64,000 bases of DNA, from positions 2,728,001 to 2,792,000 of the forward strand of contig CAXXDU010000002.1 of the NCBI GenBank assembly GCA_963667535.2. Direction: 5' to 3'. The stretch comes from UBA5614 sp963667535 (GTDB lineage: Bacteria > Cloacimonadota > Cloacimonadia > Cloacimonadales > Cloacimonadaceae). Position numbers and translations under genes: made by a program. Below, piece after piece: positions 1 through 7,514 of this stretch; the stretch's first letter is position 1, and every line of letters begins with the position of its first letter. The notes under the pieces were generated by a model. That model was not told where the DNA came from, did not search any database, and saw nothing but the letters and a program-made list of their open reading frames with translations.

Positions 1-1061
1 CCAGTTATGATTTTATCACGCAAATATTTAAGGCTGTTCCTTATGGTCTGGGATATATGAGTTCTTTTTATATTTCGCAGGGATATGGTTCTTATGGAAT
101 GCTTGACCCCGGCGTACTGGGACTTACCACTTCCTTTCCCTGGGAACAGATGCAAAACCAGCCAACTCTATACGACAATTTTGTTTGCAATATTAACGGA
201 CAATTTCTAACAGACACTACACTATATCCAAATCCTTCACCAAATATTGCCGGTGAGTTAACAGGCGGAAACCTTCGCTACGAAGGTACCTTGGGTAATG
301 CCTATAATAATGACGAACAGCCCATCTTATACGCATCGGTTTTCAATCTTGCCCGCACAGCACGTCTGCGCCAGGATGATTATCAGAGTACAGAAAACAG
401 CTCAGGAGTTCCATCTACTCAAGCCGGTTCCGTTTTACGTTATCCTGCCCCGATTGTAATGGGTATGCTGGAAGACATGGGTTGGGATTTATCCCTGTCC
501 TCGCTGAGGCTTCCTCCTGCAAATTTTGTAGCCGTCGGTCAAAATGACGGAGTGCTACTAACCTGGGATGCACCTGCAACAATTTACGACATCCATAACT
601 ACCTTATCTTCAGAAACGATGTATTGCTCACAACAACTACAGGAAGAACCTTTGTCGATACTGAAGTAGAGAATAATACAGAATATACTTATGCCGTCAG
701 AGCGCGCTATTCCATGGGAGTTTCCGCGTTGTCCGATCCGTCTACGGTGGAACTGACTGCTGTAGATGATAATACAATCACTCCGGTGAATAATCTGGCT
801 TTGCAGGTTTACCCCAATCCATTCAGCAGTAATCCGCAAATCAGTTTCAAATTATCCACAACACAAAATCTAAGGCTCGATGTCTATAACACCAAAGGCA
901 AAGCTGTATTTAGCCAAAACCTGGGTATTGCTCAGGCAGGCACACATAATACTGTATTAAAAAGCTTTTCCTGTAGTAATAATCTGCCTGCAGGTATCTA
1001 TTTCCTCAAACTGCAGTCAGACAATCAAACTGCCATCAAAAAAGTGTTGATGATTAAGTAA
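1..1061 (+). CDS. C-terminal part of a secreted protein with sorting domain (5' end outside window)
   Basis: The frame is open from base 3, with no stop before the first internal ATG at base 57, so this is the 3' end of a longer gene. The visible protein has a segment ending in GMLEDMGWDLS, which resembles the end of secreted metalloprotease-like domains; no HExxH is in view. A fibronectin-III-like stretch follows (about residues 155-235 of the visible part), then a C-terminal domain with VYPNPF, the GIYFLKL strand and a basic KKVLMIK tail. That tail domain is typical of proteins exported and surface-anchored by type IX-like sorting. The role is probably a surface or secreted enzyme, but the catalytic part is not in the window. 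The domain-type call is firm, the protease suggestion weak. Confidence 0.75.
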   Translation, partial: SYDFITQIFKAVPYGLGYMSSFYISQGYGSYGMLDPGVLGLTTSFPWEQMQNQPTLYDNFVCNINGQFLTDTTLYPNPSPNIAGELTGGNLRYEGTLGNAYNNDEQPILYASVFNLARTARLRQDDYQSTENSSGVPSTQAGSVLRYPAPIVMGMLEDMGWDLSLSSLRLPPANFVAVGQNDGVLLTWDAPATIYDIHNYLIFRNDVLLTTTTGRTFVDTEVENNTEYTYAVRARYSMGVSALSDPSTVELTAVDDNTITPVNNLALQVYPNPFSSNPQISFKLSTTQNLRLDVYNTKGKAVFSQNLGIAQAGTHNTVLKSFSCSNNLPAGIYFLKLQSDNQTAIKKVLMIK

Positions 1062-1188
1062 TTAATCTGAACAGACCGTTTGGGTCTGTCACATATATTC
1101 CGGTTCAGGCAGGAATCTTTGAAATAATATAAGATTCCCGCCTGCGCAGGAATGACAACTATTGATGTTACAAACCTGCTGAAGAGGC

Positions 1189-1399
1189 TGTGCGAAAATA
1201 CCAAAGAAGAGCATTGCCGGAGTTCAATTTGCCATATTAAGCTTTAAGTAGATATCTTATGTTTGGGCAAATCGGACTTCGGAATGCATCATTTGTAAAG
1301 GTTTTAGCTGAAGTCCGAAATTCCCTTTTCAAAGCTATCTATGTTCCACATGATGAGGGAATTTTGAACTCCAGCTATTCTCTTCCACATTTTTGCACA
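1189..1399 (+). repeat. Cloverleaf-type dispersed repeat, copy A
   Basis: About 211 bp with terminal inverted repeats (TGTGCGAAAA at the left, TTTTTGCACA at the right). A second copy lies in opposite orientation at 21992-22199. Inside are four 15-16-nt segments whose halves pair cyclically: 1219-1225 with 1366-1372, 1228-1233 with 1266-1271, 1274-1280 with 1310-1316, and 1319-1325 with 1357-1363. The result is a closing stem plus three arms with loops of roughly 30 nt. No ORF lies inside. It is likely a MITE-like or otherwise mobile structured element. Confidence 0.8.
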
Positions 1400-1425
1400 G
1401 GCTCTGAAGGCAGAACTACAAACCC

Positions 1426-1532
1426 CTAATCACTTATCACCTTTCCACCGTTCCACCCTATCACCTAATCACTTTTTCACTTTCCTCCTTTCCACTGTTA
1501 CACCATTCCACCTAATCACTTAATCACCTAAT
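1426..1532 (+). repeat. Degenerate octamer array (consensus CTAATCAC)
   Basis: This is a run of mostly 8-nt units ending in CAC, such as CTAATCAC, CTTTCCAC, CGTTCCAC, CCTATCAC and TTAATCAC, with two 7-nt units. It abuts the 3' end of the gene at 1536-1982. A short array of the same units (2092-2110) lies upstream of that gene. The unit CTTATCAC, of the same family, borders the four-helix-bundle gene at 20 kb. Confidence 0.75.
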
Positions 1533-1535
1533 CAC

Positions 1536-1982
1536 CTAGATAGTTTTAGTCAGCCACTCACAATCCAGAACAGCTGGTAAAAGTCCCGCATCTACCGCTT
1601 TTTTAACACTTTGACATGGCAAGTCCTGAGCAAAGACCTGTTCTCTGGACAGAGTTGCTAAATCAACATTGGGATTAGCTTTTACCATAGCAAACATCAG
1701 CTTAACAAAGAGATTATTCCAGCTGATCAATAAGTTCTTTTTAGAAGGCTGTTTGTCATTATACCTGAAGATATAGTGTTTTATATCATTGATATATCCT
1801 TCTGAAGGCTGTAGTAATTTCAGGTTAGCCATCACAGCCCTTAATCTGATATTAGCTGTGCTTTCCTGTGGCTTCACATACCTTCTTCCCATACAAATCT
1901 GCTTAATCGGATGATAGTAATAAACTATGCCATCCAATTTACCTGTGTACCCATGCATGTAACTTTTGAATGTTGCTTTCAT
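1536..1982 (-). CDS. Hypothetical protein of a small basic family
   Basis: I chose the ATG at 1982 (148 aa) because an AGAGG ribosome-binding site sits about 8 nt upstream; a longer reading frame starts at 2102 but lacks such a site. The protein begins MKATFKSYMHGYTGKLDG, followed by VYYYHP and the charged RRYVKPQES. I recognise no enzyme motif, signal peptide or membrane segment. Similar short proteins beginning this way are, as far as I recall, scattered in Cloacimonadota genomes, but no function is known to me. The gene stands alone, bracketed by CTAATCAC octamer arrays on both sides and by dispersed repeats, so it may be a mobile cassette. A hairpin (CCGCAT/ATGCGG) lies just upstream of the ribosome-binding site. 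Confidence 0.6.
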   Translation of the reverse strand: MKATFKSYMHGYTGKLDGIVYYYHPIKQICMGRRYVKPQESTANIRLRAVMANLKLLQPSEGYINDIKHYIFRYNDKQPSKKNLLISWNNLFVKLMFAMVKANPNVDLATLSREQVFAQDLPCQSVKKAVDAGLLPAVLDCEWLTKTI

Positions 1983-2059
1983 TTTTTTTACCTCTTTTGT
2001 ATGTTGTACCGCATTTATGCGGGTTTCTTTTTTTGGACATCCCTGAATAATTTTACAGA

Positions 2060-2082
2060 CCTGCCTGAAGGCAGAACTACAA
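2060..2082 (+). repeat. Hairpin plus ACTACA tail motif
   Basis: The stem CTGCCT/AGGCAG is followed by AACTACA. Related motifs occur at 1404-1421, 21914-21935 (reverse), 22204-22220 and 23043-23064. At the last of these the stem is CCGCAT/ATGCGG and the tail GACTACA. The stems differ by paired changes, which suggests selection on the hairpin. Confidence 0.5.
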
Positions 2083-2113
2083 TCGTCCGTCCACCTAATC
2101 ACTTAATCACCCC

Positions 2114-2223
2114 CTACATATATACGGGAGACGTTTAACCCAAATTCCCAAAACAATTTTCAATTCTCAATTCTCAATTTTCAATTCCTCTACATATATA
2201 CGGGAGACGTTTAACCCAAATTC
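2114..2223 (+). repeat. 34-bp direct repeat pair
   Basis: The 34-bp segment at 2114-2147 (containing TATACGGGAGACGTTTAACC) is repeated exactly at 2190-2223. Between them is AT-rich CAATTCT/TCAATT repetitive DNA. A degenerate third version (TATACGGGACACG) lies near 2260. No coding potential was seen. Confidence 0.7.
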
Positions 2224-2340
2224 ATAATTTATTATTCATAATTAATAATTAACCCCTATTATTATACGGGACACGATTTGAGCATTTTCAAAAATTAATC
2301 TTTGAAAAACACTAAATTGACCATAAAAGAAACGCGGGTT

Positions 2341-2387
2341 CCACGCCGATCCCACCCGGGTAAAAAGCCGGGGAGGGATTCGCGTGG
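2341..2387. repeat. GC-rich imperfect hairpin
   Basis: CCACGCCGATCCC (2341-2353) pairs with GGGATTCGCGTGG (2375-2387) with two mismatches. The intervening loop itself holds CCGG-rich arms. It stands out in AT-rich DNA. There is no T-run that would make it a simple terminator. Confidence 0.5.
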
Positions 2388-2547
2388 CACGCCTGTTTGG
2401 GTTGTTGTTTGTGGCATGCCATATATGGATTTATAAGAGTTTATTCTAATCAGAGTTTATGTTAAGATTATTTTGAGTTTATATCTGCTCTCTTGTAGAT
2501 TCATTAACTGTTCCTTAATCGCATAAGTTTAGATTTGCATGAGTTTA

Positions 2548-2585
2548 CCCTCGGTTTACCCACGTTTTCGAAGGTAAACCGAGGG
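2548..2585. repeat. Perfect 13-bp hairpin
   Basis: CCCTCGGTTTACC (2548-2560) and GGTAAACCGAGGG (2573-2585) form a perfect stem with a 12-nt loop. It lies in the gene-free stretch 1983-3183, which otherwise holds only repeats. Confidence 0.6.
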
Positions 2586-2660
2586 CATATAGAGGATATG
2601 CTGTCGATATATGTTAAAGCAAGATACTTGGAATATAAGATATATGAATAGTACAGAATA

Positions 2661-3085
2661 GAAAACCCCGAGGTGTTTAATTCCATAATTCATTTACCCC
2701 AGCAATGAATTGCAGGTCCAACAAATAGAAAACCCCGACGGGGTTAGGTTGTTTTATCTCCTTACCCATGGCTAAAGCCATGGGCTATTGAATGGAAAAT
2801 ACCGATGGGATTATTTTTCATGCCCTCTTTACCCATGGCAGAAGTCATTGGCTGCGTATTCAAAATCCCTATGGGATTATCTTTAGACTTCATTTGTTCT
2901 CATCATGTATATACTGGGCTAGTGAACGTAAAATCCCATCGGGATTTTCTATTCAATAGCCAGTGAATTTATTCACTGGGGAAAAGAAATATTCCACAAT
3001 AATCCCATCGGGATTTTCTATTCGGTAGCCAGTGAATTTATTCACTGGAAATGAGATAAACCGATATCAACCCCTTCGGGGTTTC
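2661..3085. repeat. REP-like palindrome cluster, left of transposase
   Basis: Seven units of the type AAAACCCCGATGGGGTT or AAATCCCATCGGGATTT lie at about 2661, 2728, 2794, 2861, 2930, 3000 and 3069. The first four read in one orientation and the last three in the other. Two are followed by a second palindrome, CCAGTGAATTTATTCACTGG (2960-2979 and 3029-3048). Some carry the linker CTATTGAATGG. This is the arrangement of REP/BIME elements around a RAYT gene. Confidence 0.75.
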
Positions 3086-3183
3086 CTATTAACAATATAG
3101 AAGCAAGTAATTTATCTGGACACATAATCGTTATTATATTACATTGCCATTTATATATTAACTTTAATTATCTTGGAGGCATT

Positions 3184-3645
3184 ATGGCTAACACTTATAC
3201 CCAAATCTATATCCACATGGTTTTTGCCACCAAAGAACGCTGTCCCAATCTTACTAACCAACACCAAAAACAAATCTATGCCTACATTGTCGGTAAAGCC
3301 AAAGAAAATGAATGCTACATTAGCGCCATTGGAGGAACCAACGACCATATACATTTACTTATCGCTATAAATCCAAAACATAGCATTTCAGAAATAGCCA
3401 AGGTATTGAAAGGCAGCACCAGCCATTATATCAACGAAATGAAAGTATCACCTAAACATTTTGAATGGCAGACCGGATATGGTGCTTTCTCAGTATCACA
3501 AAGTAATGTTGACAAGGTTGTAGATTATATCAGGACACAAGCTGAACATCATCAGAAGGTTTCATTCACAGATGAGTTTCTGACACTGTTGAAGAAATAT
3601 GAGATAAAATACGATAAGCAGTTTGTGTTTGAGCCTGTAGTATGA
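3184..3645 (+). CDS. IS200/REP-associated Y1 transposase (RAYT-like)
   Basis: A 153-aa single-strand DNA transposase of the TnpA/RAYT family (Y1 HUH nuclease). The HUH motif is visible as NDHIHLL (about residues 56-62). The catalytic tyrosine is in the VVDYIRTQ helix (about residue 117), followed by the typical AEHH. GGAGG lies 4 nt before the ATG. Known members nick and rejoin at short hairpins. Here twelve REP-like palindromes flank the gene, seven on the left and five on the right, so the gene and palindromes probably form one unit in which the transposase mobilises the hairpins. No tnpB partner is present. The reading frame is full length and seems intact. Whether it is a classical IS200 copy or a domesticated RAYT cannot be settled by eye. 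Confidence 0.85.
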   Translation: MANTYTQIYIHMVFATKERCPNLTNQHQKQIYAYIVGKAKENECYISAIGGTNDHIHLLIAINPKHSISEIAKVLKGSTSHYINEMKVSPKHFEWQTGYGAFSVSQSNVDKVVDYIRTQAEHHQKVSFTDEFLTLLKKYEIKYDKQFVFEPVV

Positions 3646-3711
3646 TTGAGCTATTTGAAAAGCCAGGAATGAGTATAATTATCGATTAAGAAAAGCAAAC
3701 CAATTTAATTT

Positions 3712-3967
3712 GAAACCCGATAAGGGTTTTCCATTCTGAACAATGCTTTGAACCCCATCGGGGTTTCCTATTTTCTTTGCTATCATAAGGTATAAATCCT
3801 CTGGATAATAAAAAACCCCGATGGGGTTCGGCTCCTAATTGTCTCTATCCCAGTGAATAAATTCTCTGGCTATTGAATGGAAAACCCCGATTGGGATTCG
3901 ACTCAGTTGATTCCTTTCCCAGTGAATAAATTCACTGGCTATTGAATGGAAAATCCCGATGGGATTA
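3712..3967. repeat. REP-like palindrome cluster, right of transposase
   Basis: Five more units lie at about 3712, 3751, 3811, 3880 and 3948. The first two are in the reverse orientation and the last three forward. The accessory palindrome around AGTGAATAAATTC occurs at 3850-3869 (one mismatch) and 3919-3938. The gene-free stretch from 3646 to 4110 contains nothing else that I recognise. Confidence 0.75.
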
Positions 3968-4110
3968 TAAAATGGTAATTGGATTGTGTTAGGTTATATG
4001 CATAAAAAAACAAATTATTACAGAATAATATAGAAATACCGAAACACCTTATATAATTAAGCACGTTAATGCCTTTCATAATATTCTAAAATGCTAAATT
4101 TGTGATTCTT

Positions 4111-5463
4111 TTATCCTTTCCCTGCCCCAAACAGTTTAAAGATTTCTCTGATATGTTTAATTTGATGGACTTTGGCATCGGCTTTGACCTTGGTATAGGA
4201 AGAGATATAGATATGCTCATATCCCAGGCGTTTGGCTTCTTTGATGCGAATTTCCATCTGACTAACCGGACGAATTTCCCCATTGAGGCTGACTTCCCCG
4301 ATAAAGACGGAGTTTTCAGGGACTGGCATATCCTTCAGACTGGAAAGCACTGCTGTGATAATTGCTAAATCAATAGCAGGGTCAATGGCTTTAATCCCAC
4401 CGGTCATATTGATAAAGACGTCATTGGAACGCAGATACAAAGCCAGGTTCTTTTCCAGAATAGCAAGCAAAAGAGCCAGTTTCTTTTGTTCCAGACCAAC
4501 TGACACACGTTGCGGAGTGCCATAGTTAGATGAGGTCGCCAGAGCCTGAACCTCAACGATGAAAGCACGTGTGCCTTCAATCATGCAACCCAGAGCGCTG
4601 CCCGAAAGATTGGGATTGGCGCTCAGGAACATCTGTCCGGGATTGGTAACTTGCTGCAAGCCTAGTGAGGTCATTTCAAAAAGACCCAGTTCATTGGTGG
4701 AACCAAATCTATTCTTAACGGCCCTGAGCATTTTATATTGATTGGAGGTTTCACCCTCAAAATAGAGCACAGTATCGACCATGTGTTCAATAATCTTGGG
4801 ACCGGCCACCATGCCGTCTTTGGTTACATGCCCCACCAGAAAGATAGGGATACCTTTCTTTTTTGCCTGACGCACAAACTGAGAGCAGCATTCTTTGAGC
4901 TGGGAGATACTGCCGGGAATGGAATCTACTGAGTTCATGGCAACAGACTGGATTGAATCAATGACTGCTACATCCATATCCAGATTGCCAAGCTGTTCGA
5001 TGATAGAATCTGCTTCATTAGTGCAAGCCAGCCAGATATTCTCATTAGATATTTTTAAGCGTTTGGCACGCATATTGATCTGGTCTGCACTTTCCTCGCC
5101 AGAAAAATAGACTACTTTCTTACCAAGTTTACCCAGCCACTCTGCCAGTTGTAACATCAGAGTGGACTTCCCTACTCCGGGTTCGCCACCTAAAAGAACA
5201 ACCATACCGGGTATGACTCCGCCACCCAGAACAACGTCAAATTCATTAATCCCGGTGGGAATGCGCTTTAAAGGTTCAGATTTCAGTTCAGTTATCCTGG
5301 TTGGTACAGTGGATAAACCGTCAGAAATAATTTTACCGCTTTTACCAACTACTTTGCTTGATTCTTTCAGAGTATCCCAGCTACCGCAATTGGAGCATTT
5401 GCCAGCCCATTTTGTGGTCTCATATCCGCAATCAGTACAAAAAAACATGCCTGCCATAAACAA
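4111..5463 (-). CDS. radA: DNA repair protein RadA (Sms)
   Basis: A 450-aa RadA/Sms, the RecA-like ATPase that helps branch migration and processing of recombination intermediates. Domains in order: an N-terminal four-cysteine zinc finger (FFCTDCGYE and KCSNCGSWDT, residues 7-30); the ATPase with Walker A GGEPGVGKST (about residues 92-101); the family-specific KNRFGSTNE motif (about 250-258); and a C-terminal Lon-protease-like domain with GGIKAIDPAIDLAI and GEVSLNGEIRPV. Length is normal. The first ATG was chosen because AAGGA lies 5 nt upstream; a second ATG two codons later is possible. The gene stands alone between the transposase region and a 568-bp gap. Confidence 0.95.
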   Translation of the reverse strand: MFMAGMFFCTDCGYETTKWAGKCSNCGSWDTLKESSKVVGKSGKIISDGLSTVPTRITELKSEPLKRIPTGINEFDVVLGGGVIPGMVVLLGGEPGVGKSTLMLQLAEWLGKLGKKVVYFSGEESADQINMRAKRLKISNENIWLACTNEADSIIEQLGNLDMDVAVIDSIQSVAMNSVDSIPGSISQLKECCSQFVRQAKKKGIPIFLVGHVTKDGMVAGPKIIEHMVDTVLYFEGETSNQYKMLRAVKNRFGSTNELGLFEMTSLGLQQVTNPGQMFLSANPNLSGSALGCMIEGTRAFIVEVQALATSSNYGTPQRVSVGLEQKKLALLLAILEKNLALYLRSNDVFINMTGGIKAIDPAIDLAIITAVLSSLKDMPVPENSVFIGEVSLNGEIRPVSQMEIRIKEAKRLGYEHIYISSYTKVKADAKVHQIKHIREIFKLFGAGKG

Positions 5464-6031
5464 TCCTTAGTGATTTAATAATAACTCAAAGAAAGAAGCC
5501 TTTACGAAAATGGCAAGACATTTTTCCTCTTATATAAGAGCTATAGTACTTAATTAATTATAAACATCTGTAAAGAGTGTCATAGAAAGAAGCTTTATGA
5601 ATTACAGGTTTTGGTTAACAGAGCAAACTTATAAGGAATCAAAATAAAGATTCTACGTGACAAAATAGCCATGAAAAAAGAATTGGAGCAATATTAAAAC
5701 ATATATGTGCAGAAATAGTAAAGTAATTTGCTCAGATTATATTTGCTTTTGCTGAAGTTTTGATTACAGTATTTAGATAAGCCGATTGTAAGATATTAGA
5801 GTGCTTAAGTTTTCGGCATTAAATTGTGAATAGAGTGTATTTGAATATTTGATTATCTAAGGTCTAACAGCCTTTCATTTAAGGAGATGGGTATCTCAGA
5901 AATGCTATTTCAGCATAACAATTATTCGAAAAAGAGGAAAACAATGAATTCCGGTAACATGGAATAGCATTGTAACAATAGTTGAATCTACAGAATAAAA
6001 AAAGGTTAGAATTACTTAAGGAGTAACTACA
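5464..6031. other. 568-bp gap between radA and the marR operon
   Basis: No supported gene lies here. The DNA is AT-rich and carries the divergent start regions of radA and marR. The 11-bp imperfect palindrome ATTGTAACAAT at 5969-5979, about 50 bp before the marR start, is a possible binding site for the MarR protein. That is inferred from position and symmetry only. Confidence 0.35.
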
Positions 6032-6505
6032 ATGAAAAAAACAGAAAAAGTCATTAGCCCAAACGCCCAAAAATTTCATGATCTGATCACCAGATTACAA
6101 AAGGTAATCACAGAAATTGATTTTTCACAGAAAGCCTGTATGCAAGCCGGAAAGATGGAATGCCAGTTGCTGCATTATCTTTATGGTTGCTCAGGTCCGG
6201 TTAATATGAATGAACTAGCCAAAGTTCTCAATGTTTCACACAGCCGTATCACCCGCATTATGGACAACCTGGTAGACAGATTATTAGTTTCCAGAAGACC
6301 GAGTGAAGAAGATCGTCGTTGCTGGTTTGCTGAAATCACTCCCAGAGGCCGTAAAATGGCTGCTGCCAGTCAACAGACTGTTATAGACCAACAGGAAAAA
6401 ATAATCAAATTCCTCACTCCTGCAAATATTGACACCATCATCAAGTCCTTTGAACAGTATGTAAAAGCATACGAAAAAGTTCTTGAAGAGACAGTGATTG
6501 ACTGA
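6032..6505 (+). CDS. MarR-family transcriptional regulator
   Basis: A 157-aa winged-helix regulator. The recognition helix region is NMNELAKVLNVSHSRITRIMDNL and the wing carries RRPSEEDRRCWFAEITPRG, the standard MarR pattern. AAGGAG lies 8 nt before the ATG. It heads a three-gene operon with overlapping junctions: OsmC-like protein, then thioredoxin-like lipoprotein. That suggests control by oxidants or thiol stress, as in OhrR systems. Cysteines at 36, 44 and 53 could sense oxidation, but none is clearly the OhrR-type N-terminal sensor. Autoregulation through the palindrome at 5969-5979 is possible. Confidence 0.88.
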   Translation: MKKTEKVISPNAQKFHDLITRLQKVITEIDFSQKACMQAGKMECQLLHYLYGCSGPVNMNELAKVLNVSHSRITRIMDNLVDRLLVSRRPSEEDRRCWFAEITPRGRKMAAASQQTVIDQQEKIIKFLTPANIDTIIKSFEQYVKAYEKVLEETVID

Positions 6506-6941
6506 TAATATTACTAAAACCAGTTTAGAGTGGATTGATAATCTAACCTTTGAAGCTGAGGTGAATGGATTTCATTTCAAGATGGATTCCAGCTTAGACA
6601 AAGGCGGTGATGATCAGGGCCCAAGACCAAAACCACTCCTTTTAGCTGCTTTGAGCGGATGTTCCGGAATGGACGTTGTTTCCATACTTAAGAAAATGAA
6701 AGTAAGCGGATATGCCCTTAAGATGGAAATGGAAGCTGATTCCACTCTGGAACACCCGAAGACATATCATACAATTCGAGTAAAATATCTGTTTACCGGA
6801 GATAACATCCCTCCTGATAAAGTAATATCAGCAGTGGAATTATCCGGTAATAAATATTGTGGTGTCAGTGCCATGCTAAAAAACTCAGCTGTCATCAAAA
6901 CCACGATTGTAATCAATGATAAGGAAATTTGGCATGATTAA
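6498..6941 (+). CDS. OsmC-family protein
   Basis: A 147-aa OsmC/Ohr-type protein, a family of thiol-dependent peroxidases. The two redox cysteines are visible: Cys55 in LSGCSGMDVV and Cys121 in NKYCGVSAM. The GPRPKPLLL segment before the first is also characteristic. The start is a TTG that overlaps the marR stop by 8 bases; no in-frame ATG exists before residue 29, and GAAGAG lies 7 nt upstream. The overlap implies translational coupling to marR. It probably reduces hydroperoxides in the cytoplasm. Confidence 0.85.
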   Translation: MTDNITKTSLEWIDNLTFEAEVNGFHFKMDSSLDKGGDDQGPRPKPLLLAALSGCSGMDVVSILKKMKVSGYALKMEMEADSTLEHPKTYHTIRVKYLFTGDNIPPDKVISAVELSGNKYCGVSAMLKNSAVIKTTIVINDKEIWHD

Positions 6942-7446
6942 CTATATAAAAATTGTAGTTCTTGTTGCTTTTTTAATAACCGGATTATCAGCATGTAAAG
7001 CAGAATCTCAGAATGCCGAAGACATAGGATATTCCGTAAATAGTCCATCAGATACGGGTGGAGCATCTGAACCTGGAACATGGGGTACTGATTACACAAA
7101 AGCTTTAGCTGCTGTCAAAGGAACCAATAAACATGTATTGATTAATTTTACAGGCTCTGATTGGTGCATCTGGTGCAAACGCTTGAGCAAAGAAGTATTT
7201 ACTCAACAGCCCTTTATTGATTATGCAAAAGAGAATTTAGTCCTTTTAACCATGGACTTCCCACAGAAGATTAAACAAACTGAAGAAATGAAAAAGCAAA
7301 ACGATGCTTTAGCTAAACAGTATAATATTGAAGGTTTCCCCACCCTCGTAATTCTTGATAAAAATGGCAAAGAAATTAATCGAGCCAGTTATCAGGAAGG
7401 TGGTGCAGAGAAATATGTTGAATATCTAAAAGGGTTAATGAAGTAA
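6934..7446 (+). CDS. Thioredoxin-like lipoprotein
   Basis: A 170-aa periplasm-facing thioredoxin-fold protein. I use the ATG at 6934, preceded by AAGGA at 8 nt, rather than the ATG at 6916. The N-terminus is a lipoprotein signal (ITGLSAC). The active site is WCIWC (Cys78 and Cys81), followed by KRLSKEVF, and a cis-proline region EGFPTLVI lies later, as in Thioredoxin_7-type proteins. It overlaps the OsmC gene by 8 bases and completes the redox operon. Its partner proteins are unknown; it may reduce envelope thiols. Confidence 0.85.
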   Translation: MINYIKIVVLVAFLITGLSACKAESQNAEDIGYSVNSPSDTGGASEPGTWGTDYTKALAAVKGTNKHVLINFTGSDWCIWCKRLSKEVFTQQPFIDYAKENLVLLTMDFPQKIKQTEEMKKQNDALAKQYNIEGFPTLVILDKNGKEINRASYQEGGAEKYVEYLKGLMK

Positions 7447-7465
7447 AAAAAAACCAAGTAATAAG

Positions 7466-7499
7466 AAAAGGCAAGCTGAATAAGCTTGCCTTTTTTTTT
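7466..7499. terminator. Intrinsic terminator, probably bidirectional
   Basis: GGCAAGCT (7470-7477) and AGCTTGCC (7483-7490) form the stem, with an A-run before and nine Ts after. It lies between the convergent thioredoxin and tldD genes and could serve both. Confidence 0.9.
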
Positions 7500-7514
7500 A
7501 TAATCAGATGTTTA

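Noticed and set aside
558..839. Minus-strand ORF of 93 codons opposite the first gene
   Set aside because: It lies entirely within the coding sequence of the secreted protein, lacks a ribosome-binding site and resembles no family.
2661..3967. CRISPR array
   Set aside because: Repeats of about 17-20 bp occur in both orientations with uneven spacing and a transposase inside; there are no uniform spacers and no cas genes.
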